In this document: piece by piece, positions 1 to 7,404 of the stretch
Position numbering within the stretch: position 1 is the stretch's first letter
Layout: each line of letters starts with the position of its first letter
NCBI GenBank assembly: GCA_012960315.1
Contig: DUBN01000054.1
Location: forward strand, 1-64,000
DNA length: 64,000 nucleotides
Reading direction: 5' to 3'
DNA from: Acidimicrobiia bacterium
GTDB taxonomy: Bacteria > Actinomycetota > Acidimicrobiia > Acidimicrobiales > Poriferisodalaceae
Notes under the pieces: generated by a model
Told to the model about the DNA's origin: nothing
Databases searched by the model: none
What the model saw: only the letters and a program-made list of their open reading frames with translations
Translations under genes and position numbers: made by a program

Positions 1-71
1 TCCCCATGTGCATCGAAGTAAAGTTCGACGTCGCCGTTTCGTGCTGTTCCGGATGTTTGTGGCCCCATCAT
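1..71 (-). CDS. N-terminus of a probable alpha/beta hydrolase (partial)
   Basis: The first 23 codons of a minus-strand gene that runs off the window. A GGAGG Shine-Dalgarno lies just upstream of two adjacent ATG codons (71-69 and 68-66). The first ATG overlaps the TGA of the BtuF-like gene, so the two are translationally coupled. The visible peptide includes ARNGDVELYFDAHG, which resembles the first beta strands of many alpha/beta hydrolases. Too little is present to see a catalytic residue, so the family is a guess; the existence of a coding start is better supported. Confidence 0.45.
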   Translation of the reverse strand, partial: MMGPQTSGTARNGDVELYFDAHG

Positions 72-769
72 CGACCTCCATCGATCGAGGATTGTAGGCG
101 CTCATCGAATCGGTCGATTGCGACAGAAGTCCTCGCTCCCCACCAAAAAAGATCTTGACCATCGACAAGCATCACAGGGGCGATGGATTTCAGTAGGTCC
201 AAGTGTCGTTCGCCGAATGGGTAGGGCTCGCTAGGCGCCAGCACCACATCGATTTCAGCCTCCACCAATTGACGCTCTTCGACTACCGGGTAGGTGTCGT
301 CTGAATTGGCAAAAAGCACGTCGATGCCTAGATGACTTAGCACCGTAGCCCCGTAGGTATCAGCACCGATGGTCATCCATGGACGTCTCCATATAGGAAC
401 GAATGCTCTTACGCCACGACTGGCGCGCCGTGGACTGAGTACGTGCGACCACTCAACACCAACGCGATCGGCCAAGCGCTGCACCTCCGAGCCGACATCG
501 TTCAGCGACGCTACGTGCAACGACTCCACATTGATGCCTCGACTCCTTAACGCTTGATAATCCTCTAGACGGTTCTCTTCGCGGTCCACAACGACAAGGT
601 CAGGGTTCAATTTTTCAATCGCGTCGAGGTCGGGGTCTTTCGTGCCTCCAACGTGATTAATGCTTGGCTGCTCACAGAACCGAGTGCAGGCGATCGGTTC
701 AATTCCCCAAGAAAGCAAAGTCTCCGTAACGCTCGGTACCAGACTCACAACTCGGAGGGTTGACGCCAT
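68..769 (-). CDS. BtuF/TroA-like helical-backbone metal receptor, no signal peptide
   Basis: A 233-residue protein of the periplasmic-binding-protein superfamily that includes cobalamin and siderophore receptors. It opens with RVVSLVPSVTETLLSWG, the typical first strand and helix, followed by GGTKDPDLDAIEKLNPDLVV. The start is placed at ATG 769, not at an upstream GTG (805), because TACTCT lies exactly six bases before the ATG on the minus strand. There is no signal peptide or lipobox, so the protein is probably cytoplasmic. No ABC permease or ATPase gene lies next to it. The ligand (cobalamin, haem or an iron complex) cannot be told from the sequence. It is divergent from uvrD2. Confidence 0.7.
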   Translation of the reverse strand: MASTLRVVSLVPSVTETLLSWGIEPIACTRFCEQPSINHVGGTKDPDLDAIEKLNPDLVVVDREENRLEDYQALRSRGINVESLHVASLNDVGSEVQRLADRVGVEWSHVLSPRRASRGVRAFVPIWRRPWMTIGADTYGATVLSHLGIDVLFANSDDTYPVVEERQLVEAEIDVVLAPSEPYPFGERHLDLLKSIAPVMLVDGQDLFWWGARTSVAIDRFDERLQSSIDGGR

Positions 770-775
770 AGGTTG

Positions 776-781
776 AGAGTA
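776..781 (-). promoter_or_regulatory. Leaderless -10 element of the BtuF-like gene
   Basis: TACTCT on the minus strand, six bases before ATG 769. No Shine-Dalgarno is visible. It matches the TANNNT actinobacterial -10 pattern at the spacing expected if transcription starts at the start codon. Confidence 0.5.
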
Positions 782-813
782 GACGTAAGGAACCCGCGGT
801 CCCACCTAGGCGG

Positions 814-819
814 TAGCGT
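814..819 (+). promoter_or_regulatory. Leaderless -10 element of uvrD2
   Basis: TAGCGT lies seven bases before ATG 827. Together with the -10 on the opposite strand at 781-776 it forms a compact divergent promoter in which neither gene has an untranslated leader. Confidence 0.45.
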
Positions 820-826
820 CGGCTGG

Positions 827-2776
827 ATGGGAACATCGCAAGGTAGTGAGGAACTCAGTTTTCTTGCCTCTGCTTCGCGCTCCCCGGGTCCCGAGTTTGA
901 TCGGTTAGATCCTGAGCAGCAAAAGGCGGTGGATTCCGATGATGCACCATTACGAATTCTTGCCGGCCCGGGTTCAGGAAAAACTCGTGTGCTCACTAAT
1001 CGAATCGCGCGCAGGGTCGTTGACGGGAGCGTCGATGCGCGTCGCGTACTTGCCCTCACCTTCACCCGACGGGCTGCCAGCCAACTCCGATCACGACTTA
1101 ACCGAATGGGAATTCGCGACTTAGGGGCGGTCGGCACGTTCCACGCGGTTGCTTTGGCACAAATCCGACAGCACCGATTGGATCGCGAAAAAAGACCACC
1201 GGTTGTCCTAGCCGGACGGCGCCCATTGATAAAGGAATTGATCGGCGATTTTCCCAATCTACGACTGAACGCGGCAGTGACAGAAATTGACTGGGCTTGT
1301 TCGCAAGCGTTGACTCCCGACGAATACAGAAACGGCCCCGGTCGGGGACGAGTTGGAGAGGCACAAGCGGGACGGATAGCACTACTACACCAGTCATATG
1401 TCGCCTACAAGCGTCGTCGCGGGCTCTTGGATTTCGATGACATTCTGGTCGAATGCACTCAGCTTTTAGGAACTGATCAAGCGTTCCGAGATGCCCAACA
1501 TTGGGTGTTCCGACACTTTTTCGTAGACGAATACCAGGACCTCAACCAAACCCAGTTTGATCTTCTGCGGGCCTGGGTCGGGGAACGAACAGATTTGTGT
1601 GTAGTCGGTGACCCGGATCAAGCAATTTACGGTTGGAACGGTGCGAACGCAGAACATTTAATTAATTTCTCCGCTGACTTTCCTTCGGCGGGAACGGAAG
1701 TGCTGGCCACTAACCATCGAAGTCAACCGCAGATCATTCGTTCAGCAAATGCAGTTCTAGGCCGAACGTCAACTGAATCCGATAGCGAAGCCGTAGAGGC
1801 GCAACTGCCAACTACAAGCAACTTCAGCGACGATTGGGAAGAGGCACTTGGTATCGCTCGATATCTACGCGAGGAGCGACTCCCCGAAACACGATGGTCT
1901 AGACACGCGGTGCTAGCTCGCACAAACGAACAACTCCAAGTCATCTCTCGCGCGTTGACTCAATTTCAGGTACCGCACAGGCTTCGAGGTCAGGGTGGAA
2001 TACTCAAGCTCCCTGAAGTTCAAGAAGTAATCGATCAGTTATGCGGCGCGGGCCACGAATTTGCAACATTAGCGGTGGATCTAGCTGACGAGTTCGATCA
2101 CGGGCCGCAGAACCGGGTAGCTGAACTGGCCGTCCAATACACCGGGGAACATACCCACGCTGATGGGTCCGGCTTTCGTGATTGGCTTCGCACCTTGCGG
2201 CCCGGCGACCTTGACACTGACGAGGACGGCGTCGACCTTGTTACCTTTCACGCTGCGAAGGGTCTGGAGTGGCCTTTTGTGGTCATTGCCGGGGTTGAAA
2301 ATGGTCTCATCCCAATTCGACCCGACGATCCTGAAGAACGACGCTTGTTCTACGTAGCCATTTCTCGCGCTCAACAGCACCTTCATTTAACATGGGCGCG
2401 GGCAAGACACAAGGGCGAAAGATTAGAAAGCCGCGAACCTTCCCCATGGCTTCAACTCATTGAAACAGCCAATCAGCGGCCACCGCGACCTTCTACAAAA
2501 CAAGCAGCAAACTATTTGGCAGAAGCACGAAAAAATCTGGGCAAAGCAACCGATAGCGAAACAGATCTTCGCTATCAACGACTCCGAGAGTGGATTGATC
2601 GAACAGCGCGATCACGACGGATCCAGTCGGCTGCTCTGCTCCCCGATCATTTGATCGCCAAAGTGGCGACAGCAGCGCCAACCACAATTTCTCAGTTAGA
2701 GACGATTACAGGACTGGGAAGATCTCGCCTCGAACGCACCGGCCCAGAGATCTTGGCAGTAATCGCTGAGCCATAA
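827..2776 (+). CDS. uvrD2: ATP-dependent DNA helicase UvrD2 (SF1, HRDC domain)
   Basis: A 649-residue superfamily-1 3'-5' helicase. Visible motifs in order: Q motif LDPEQQKAV near 28, Walker A AGPGSGKT at 46-53, motif II DEYQD at 234-238, motif III GDPDQAIYGW at 261-270, motif IV TNHRSQ, motif V VTFHAAKGLEW and motif VI YVAISRA. The last 65 residues form an HRDC-like domain ending in a GLGRSRLER helix-hairpin. This order is that of actinobacterial UvrD2, a repair and recombination helicase. The four-cysteine motif that joins helicase and HRDC in mycobacterial UvrD2 is absent; the linker has no cysteine. ATG 827 is preferred over TTG 773 because of the upstream TAGCGT element. Confidence 0.88.
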   Translation: MGTSQGSEELSFLASASRSPGPEFDRLDPEQQKAVDSDDAPLRILAGPGSGKTRVLTNRIARRVVDGSVDARRVLALTFTRRAASQLRSRLNRMGIRDLGAVGTFHAVALAQIRQHRLDREKRPPVVLAGRRPLIKELIGDFPNLRLNAAVTEIDWACSQALTPDEYRNGPGRGRVGEAQAGRIALLHQSYVAYKRRRGLLDFDDILVECTQLLGTDQAFRDAQHWVFRHFFVDEYQDLNQTQFDLLRAWVGERTDLCVVGDPDQAIYGWNGANAEHLINFSADFPSAGTEVLATNHRSQPQIIRSANAVLGRTSTESDSEAVEAQLPTTSNFSDDWEEALGIARYLREERLPETRWSRHAVLARTNEQLQVISRALTQFQVPHRLRGQGGILKLPEVQEVIDQLCGAGHEFATLAVDLADEFDHGPQNRVAELAVQYTGEHTHADGSGFRDWLRTLRPGDLDTDEDGVDLVTFHAAKGLEWPFVVIAGVENGLIPIRPDDPEERRLFYVAISRAQQHLHLTWARARHKGERLESREPSPWLQLIETANQRPPRPSTKQAANYLAEARKNLGKATDSETDLRYQRLREWIDRTARSRRIQSAALLPDHLIAKVATAAPTTISQLETITGLGRSRLERTGPEILAVIAEP

Positions 2777-2815
2777 AACTTGATTCCTACTGGCCTACCC
2801 CTACCCGAGGTAGCT

Positions 2816-2868
2816 AGAACAACCCACCCAAGTCAGGCGTTCAGCGGGCTAGGCCACAGAGTTGTTCT
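2816..2868. terminator. Possible bidirectional terminator between uvrD2 and xthA
   Basis: AGAACAAC (2816-2823) and its exact complement GTTGTTCT (2861-2868) flank 37 bases between two convergent genes. The arms are short, the loop is long and there is no strong T tract, so this is only a candidate for an imperfect shared terminator. Confidence 0.25.
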
Positions 2869-2875
2869 TAGGGGA

Positions 2876-3649
2876 TCAACAATCAATATCAACATAAACC
2901 GGCGCGTGATCTGAGGGTTTTGTCCCTTTGCGCGCCGTCCGGTCCACCAGACAAAACATTGCCCGCTCTGCCAGCGCCTGGCTCGCCATCAATAAATCGA
3001 TGCGGAGACCCATCTTCTTGTGGAAAGCACCATCTCGATAATCCCACCAGGAGTAGAGACCCTCATCCTCGTAGAACTTTCGAAACACGTCAACCAGTCC
3101 CCAATCCATCAATTTCGCTAACGCAGCTCGTTCTTTTGGCGTTACGTGGGTGCGCGGAGCCGGGTTCGCCGGATCCCAAACATCACGATCGTCCGGACAG
3201 ATGTTGTAGTCACCTCCGACCAATACCCAACCATCGGGATCGCAACTCATGTCAAGATGCTTTCTTAGGCGAGATAGCCAACGCAACTTGTATTGATAAT
3301 GGTCGTGGTCAACTGCTCGGCCATTCGGCACGTAGACCGATGAAACACGCACTCCGCCACAAGTCCCTGAAATAATTCTCGCCTCTGGATCGGCATCCTC
3401 GCCGTCTGCAAAGCCCATCAAGGGGTCTTCTATCCCAACTCGGGAAAGTATGGCGACCCCGTTCCATCTCCCTTCACCACAGTGAACGCTTTCGTACCCT
3501 TGACGCGAATAATGGTCATGAGGAAATTGCTCGTCGGACATTTTCGTCTCTTGCAACAAGAGCACGTCTGGGCACGCATAGTCGAGCCATTCATCTACTC
3601 GTTCTGTGCGTGCGTTGAGGCTGTTGACATTCCATGTAGCGATACGCAC
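2876..3649 (-). CDS. xthA: Exodeoxyribonuclease III
   Basis: A 257-residue AP endonuclease/3'-5' exonuclease of base excision repair. It begins RIATWNVNSLNARTERV. The family active site is visible: Asn7, Glu34 in LLQET, Asp147 and Asn149 in GGDYNI, Asp218, and Ser246-Asp247-His248 near the C-terminus. The length is normal and nothing is missing. The start is GTG 3649; TAGATT lies exactly six bases upstream with no Shine-Dalgarno, so the transcript is probably leaderless. It is divergent from the HAD gene, the starts being only 22 bases apart. Confidence 0.93.
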   Translation of the reverse strand: MRIATWNVNSLNARTERVDEWLDYACPDVLLLQETKMSDEQFPHDHYSRQGYESVHCGEGRWNGVAILSRVGIEDPLMGFADGEDADPEARIISGTCGGVRVSSVYVPNGRAVDHDHYQYKLRWLSRLRKHLDMSCDPDGWVLVGGDYNICPDDRDVWDPANPAPRTHVTPKERAALAKLMDWGLVDVFRKFYEDEGLYSWWDYRDGAFHKKMGLRIDLLMASQALAERAMFCLVDRTARKGTKPSDHAPVYVDIDC

Positions 3650-3655
3650 ATTCTG

Positions 3656-3661
3656 AATCTA
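3656..3661 (-). promoter_or_regulatory. Leaderless -10 element of xthA
   Basis: TAGATT on the minus strand, six bases before GTG 3649. This is the closest match to TATAAT among the leaderless elements in this window. Confidence 0.5.
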
Positions 3662-3671
3662 GCGCCCGCTA

Positions 3672-4340
3672 GTGTCACCGCTCGTGAAGAAGGAACCTTT
3701 AATCGACGCCGTGTTATTCGACTTCGGCGGGGTTGTTACAACCAGTCCATTCGAAGCATTTTCTCGTTACGAGAACGAGATAGGCGCACCTCTTGATTCT
3801 ATCCGGCGAATCAATTCCACTAACCCCGATGACAACGCCTGGGCAAAAATGGAACGGAGCGAGGTCACCGTTTCGGAGTTCTGCAAACTGTTTGAGGCCG
3901 AAGCGACAGATTTGGGACTAAAGATGTCCGGCCAAAAAGTACTGGAGTGCCTTAGCGGAAACGTCCGGCCTCAAATGGTCCGCGCAATCGAGATTCTTCA
4001 AAAAAGAGTCCGTATCGGCTGCATCACCAACAATATGAAATCTGGCCATGGTGCAGGCATGGCGAGGACTTCGGAGCAGGCCGCATCCGTCGCTCAAATC
4101 ATGCAAATGTTCGAAGTCGTAGTTGAATCAGCGAAGGTTGGCATTCGTAAGCCCGACGTTCGGATTTACGAACTGGCATGTTCAGAACTCGGCGTCGATC
4201 CACAAAACTGCGCATACCTCGATGATCTAGGTATCAACTGCAAACCGGCAGCAAATTTGGGCATGGTCGCCATCAAGGTTGTAGATCCCGAAGTGGCGCT
4301 AGACCATCTCGAAAGTGTGGTCGGCTTTTCGTTGCGTTAA
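3672..4340 (+). CDS. HAD-superfamily hydrolase with a degenerate first motif
   Basis: A 222-residue HAD protein resembling the group that includes YihX and the N-terminal part of ACAD10. The nucleophile motif is LFDFGGVVTT, with Asp17 present but the usual second Asp (DxD) replaced by Gly19. Later motifs are present: CITNN, a Lys in VGIRKPDVRIYE, and acidic YLDDLGINC. The start is GTG 3672, with GTG 3684 as an alternative. A paralogue with the same substitution lies at 28305-28961. The substrate is unknown. Without the second Asp, phosphatase activity may be weak or the substrate unusual. Confidence 0.75.
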   Translation: MSPLVKKEPLIDAVLFDFGGVVTTSPFEAFSRYENEIGAPLDSIRRINSTNPDDNAWAKMERSEVTVSEFCKLFEAEATDLGLKMSGQKVLECLSGNVRPQMVRAIEILQKRVRIGCITNNMKSGHGAGMARTSEQAASVAQIMQMFEVVVESAKVGIRKPDVRIYELACSELGVDPQNCAYLDDLGINCKPAANLGMVAIKVVDPEVALDHLESVVGFSLR

Positions 4341-4405
4341 CGGCAAGTGGCCTTCCAACCCAACACCCTTATCCTCGGGGGCTCCTAGCGAAGCGAAACC
4401 AATAC

Positions 4406-6079
4406 ATGGCAATTGAGTTCATCTTCACAATGCGCAACCTCGGAAGGTTTTACCCTCCTGACCGCGAAGTACTTAAAGATGTGACCCTTGCGTTTTATCC
4501 GGGGGCAAAGATTGGGGTAATTGGGCACAACGGCGCCGGCAAATCGTCCGTGTTGAGAATCATGGCTGGTCTAGACGACGGTTTCACAGGTGAAGCCCGA
4601 CTAGCACCGGGATTCTCCGTCGGCTTTTTGTCCCAGGAACCGAGTCTGGACGAATCCAAAAACGTCTACGAGAACGTGATGGACGGCGTTGCTGAGACAC
4701 AATCCCTCATCGACCGATACAACGAAGTCTTAGCGATGTGGGGCGACTCCGACGCCGATCTAGATCAAGTCGGCGCTATGCAAGCAGAGTTAGAAGACCA
4801 GATCGAATCAACCAACGCATGGGACCTCGAGAGACAGGTCGAGATAGCGATGGATGCTCTTCGAGTCCCGACAGCGGATGCCAGCGTCGCGACCCTTTCC
4901 GGCGGCGAGAGGCGCAGAGTTGCGTTGTGCAGCTTGCTGTTATCTCATCCAGATCTTCTGTTATTGGACGAGCCCACCAACCATCTAGATGCCGAATCCG
5001 TCGCGTGGTTAGAACGATTCCTTAAGGAATACACCGGGACGGTCATGTCAGTAACTCATGATCGTTACTTCTTGGACAACGTTGCTGGCTGGATTCTTGA
5101 ACTCGACCACGGGAATGCTTTCCCTTATGAGGGGAACTACAGCGGCTGGCTAGAGCAAAAACAAGCCAGGCTGGCATCAGAAGACCGCCAATCCAACGCT
5201 CGTCAACGTACCTTGGCACAGGAACTGGAGTGGGTACGGCTATCACCTCGAGCCAGACAGGCCAAGGGAAAAGCTCGGCTCGCTGCTTACGACCAACTCT
5301 TGGCCAAACACGAATCGGGTGGCCAACGCGACGAAAAACTAGAGCTAAGTATTCCCATGAACCGACGGCTAGGCGACCAGGTAATTGAACTGAACAATGT
5401 TGGCAAAGGTTTTGGTGATCGTCTTTTGATTGAAGATCTTTCATTCCTTTTGCCCCCAGCGGGAATTGTCGGCGTGGTCGGTGCAAATGGGGCCGGAAAA
5501 ACAACCCTTTTCCGAATGATTACGGGAGAAGAGCAGCCAGACACCGGGACAATCACGATTGGAACGACGGTAGATCTGGCCTATGTAGATCAGTCTCGCG
5601 ATGAACTCCACAATGAGCACACCGTCTATGAAGAAATCACTGGCGGGTTAGACATCGTTCAAGTCGGGAACAGAGAGGTCAACGGTCGCAGTTACGTTGC
5701 ATCGTTCAATTTCAAGGGACCAGACCAGCAAAAGAAAGTCGGGGACCTTTCCGGGGGGGAGCGAAATCGGGTTCAACTGGCCAAGGTCCTCAAGACTGGC
5801 GGCAATGTGCTGCTACTCGATGAGCCCACCAATGACTTGGACGTGGACACCCTTAGAGCACTTGAGGCTGGTTTAGAGGCTTTCCCGGGATGCGCGGTAG
5901 TAATCAGCCATGACCGATGGTTCCTCGACCGAGTCGCTACGCACGTTCTTGCGTTCGAAGGAAATAGTCAGGTCCGGTGGTTTGAAGGAAACTTCTCGGA
6001 ATACGAAGCCTTCCGCCATAGGGAACTAGGCGAAGACGCTGGGCCGAAACCTATCAAGTACAAGCCGTTAGCCAGATAA
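4406..6079 (+). CDS. ettA: Energy-dependent translational throttle protein EttA (ABC-F)
   Basis: A 557-residue ABC-F protein with two ATPase domains and no membrane segment. Walker A motifs are GHNGAGKSS (40-48) and GANGAGKTT; signatures are LSGGERRR and LSGGERNR; Walker B motifs are LLLDEPTNHLD and LLLDEPTNDLD. The inter-domain arm carries the basic stretch RLSPRARQAKGKARL typical of EttA, which binds the ribosomal E site and gates the first elongation step according to ATP/ADP level. The length matches E. coli EttA (about 555). ATG 4406 is the natural start although no clear Shine-Dalgarno is seen. Confidence 0.93.
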   Translation: MAIEFIFTMRNLGRFYPPDREVLKDVTLAFYPGAKIGVIGHNGAGKSSVLRIMAGLDDGFTGEARLAPGFSVGFLSQEPSLDESKNVYENVMDGVAETQSLIDRYNEVLAMWGDSDADLDQVGAMQAELEDQIESTNAWDLERQVEIAMDALRVPTADASVATLSGGERRRVALCSLLLSHPDLLLLDEPTNHLDAESVAWLERFLKEYTGTVMSVTHDRYFLDNVAGWILELDHGNAFPYEGNYSGWLEQKQARLASEDRQSNARQRTLAQELEWVRLSPRARQAKGKARLAAYDQLLAKHESGGQRDEKLELSIPMNRRLGDQVIELNNVGKGFGDRLLIEDLSFLLPPAGIVGVVGANGAGKTTLFRMITGEEQPDTGTITIGTTVDLAYVDQSRDELHNEHTVYEEITGGLDIVQVGNREVNGRSYVASFNFKGPDQQKKVGDLSGGERNRVQLAKVLKTGGNVLLLDEPTNDLDVDTLRALEAGLEAFPGCAVVISHDRWFLDRVATHVLAFEGNSQVRWFEGNFSEYEAFRHRELGEDAGPKPIKYKPLAR

Positions 6080-6222
6080 TCGCGCGTTCCGCGCGAAATA
6101 TCATCGGCTACGAGGTACTCCGCAGACAGTAAGAACACATTAAGCGCGAGTTCTATACGAATTCGCGCGACCCGCGCGATATACACGCGCGGATCGCGCG
6201 AATATCCACCATCTTCGCGCGG
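6080..6222. promoter_or_regulatory. Array of CGCGCG dyads, probable operator region
   Basis: The spacer between ettA and the small zinc-finger gene contains three copies of one dyad, CGCGCG-N3-CGCGCG. They lie at 6080-6096 (TCGCGCG ttc CGCGCGA), 6163-6179 (TCGCGCG acc CGCGCGA) and 6185-6201 (ACGCGCG gat CGCGCGA). The last two start 22 bases apart, about two helical turns. Single half-sites follow at 6143-6149 (AGCGCGA) and 6215-6222 (TCGCGCGG). The half-site offset is nine bases in every dyad. There is no T tract, so a terminator is unlikely. The pattern fits cooperative binding of a dimeric regulator upstream of the gene at 6279. I cannot name the protein. Confidence 0.6.
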
Positions 6223-6278
6223 GTAGTGGCTAGATTGCCCGCAACGCTTAAAGTGATAAAGCCAACAGGAGACTAGCC

Positions 6279-6521
6279 ATGGCCGCCAAATCAGCAACAA
6301 AAACTAAAAAGTTGCAAAGCCGAGCAGTCACCCGCACCGTTGACGCCGGCAATTCCGTCTACTGCGCCGTGTGTGACGAATTGATCAAGTTTCGAGCCCG
6401 AATCCGCGCAGACCAAATCATTTGCAATGTTTACGCCGGCAACAAGTGGGATCGAGTTGAGCACTATCACCCCGAGTGTTACAAAAAGGCTAAAGCGCCT
6501 TACGGCGCCCCTGCTGACTGA
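6279..6521 (+). CDS. Small zinc-finger protein, PARP-finger-like
   Basis: An 80-residue protein with a clear Shine-Dalgarno (AGGAGAC) before ATG 6279. After a Lys/Thr-rich basic N-terminus come Cys29-x2-Cys32, 31 residues, then His64-x2-Cys67 in HYHPECYKK. This CxxC...HxxC arrangement, with a preceding W and the YHxxC aromatic pair, resembles eukaryotic PARP-type zinc fingers (spacing 28-30), which read DNA breaks. That comparison is by eye. A generic zinc ribbon is the alternative. The basic tail suggests nucleic-acid binding. The CGCGCG dyad array directly upstream suggests tight regulation. Confidence 0.7.
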   Translation: MAAKSATKTKKLQSRAVTRTVDAGNSVYCAVCDELIKFRARIRADQIICNVYAGNKWDRVEHYHPECYKKAKAPYGAPAD

Positions 6522-6545
6522 ACATCCACCAAGGGCGACCACACC

Positions 6546-6593
6546 GACACGATGCCCAAACTCAGGCACGTAACACTCGTGTCTTTATAAAAT
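6546..6593. terminator. Terminator-like hairpin between convergent genes
   Basis: GACACGA (6546-6552) pairs with TCGTGTC (6577-6583). Inside the loop TGCC (6553-6556) pairs with GGCA (6565-6568). On the plus strand the stem is followed by TTTATAAAATTT. It sits just after the zinc-finger gene and overlaps the stop codon of aapP, so it could end transcription of the zinc-finger gene and perhaps serve both directions. Confidence 0.45.
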
Positions 6594-7364
6594 TTGGCTC
6601 AGGAAGAGCTTGGTTCGATCCTCAGTTGGATTAGTAAAGAAATGTTCCGGAGTTCCAACCTCAACTATTTCGCCACCCTCCATGAAGATGATCCGGTCGG
6701 CCACCTCCCGCGCGAAACCCATTTCGTGGGTCACAACCATCATCGTGATTCCCGACCGCGCCAACTCTTTCATGACGTCGAGAACTTCCTTAATCATCTC
6801 AGGATCGAGAGCAGACGTGGGCTCATCAAAAAGCATCACTCTGGGCTCCATGGCTAACGACCGCGCAATTGCGACCCGCTGCTGTTGCCCCCCTGACAAT
6901 TGTCCAGGGAATTTTTCCGCCTGCTCAGGAATCCCCATTTGTTCAAGTAACTCCGTTGCTAGGGACTCCGCTTCAGCACGCGGCTTTTTTCGTACCCAAA
7001 TCGGGGCCAAAGTGATGTTGTCACGCACAGTCAAGTGAGGGAAAAGATTGAACTGTTGGAAGACCATACCGACTTCCGACCGGATCTTTTCGATGTTGCG
7101 AAGGTCATTACTCAGCTCAATACCGTCAACAACAATGTTTCCACCTTGATGAACTTCGAGGCGATTGATGCAACGAATCCAAGTACTCTTACCCGACCCT
7201 GAAGGACCGCAAACCACTGCGACTTCACCTTCTTTTATCGTCGCAGTTATGCCCTTCAAAGCCTGAAAATCTCCGTACCACTTATCGACATCTACACACA
7301 CAATCATGTCTTCGCGGCCAGCCAACCTGTCATTGGCCACTGTCGTTCCATCATCGATGCTCAT
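6585..7364 (-). CDS. aapP: Amino-acid ABC transporter ATP-binding protein
   Basis: A 259-residue ABC ATPase of the polar amino-acid family (GlnQ/AapP). Walker A is [10 protein letters not shown], the Q loop [14 protein letters not shown], the signature LSGGQQQR, and Walker [14 protein letters not shown] followed by the H-loop VVTHEMGF. It is the last gene of the J-Q-M-P transporter cluster, 40 bases after aapM. A GGGAG Shine-Dalgarno precedes ATG 7364. The aapJQMP order is that of the general L-amino-acid permease of Rhizobium; the substrate is inferred from that family only. Confidence 0.93.
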   Translation of the reverse strand: MSIDDGTTVANDRLAGREDMIVCVDVDKWYGDFQALKGITATIKEGEVAVVCGPSGSGKSTWIRCINRLEVHQGGNIVVDGIELSNDLRNIEKIRSEVGMVFQQFNLFPHLTVRDNITLAPIWVRKKPRAEAESLATELLEQMGIPEQAEKFPGQLSGGQQQRVAIARSLAMEPRVMLFDEPTSALDPEMIKEVLDVMKELARSGITMMVVTHEMGFAREVADRIIFMEGGEIVEVGTPEHFFTNPTEDRTKLFLSQIL

Positions 7365-7404
7365 GAATCTCTGCTCCCGGTCTGAGAGTTACGTGGACGT
7401 ATCA

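Noticed and set aside
6080-6096. First CGCGCG dyad as a terminator of ettA
   Set aside because: The stem is seven base pairs with a three-base loop, but no T tract follows, and the same dyad recurs twice further on, which fits an operator better.
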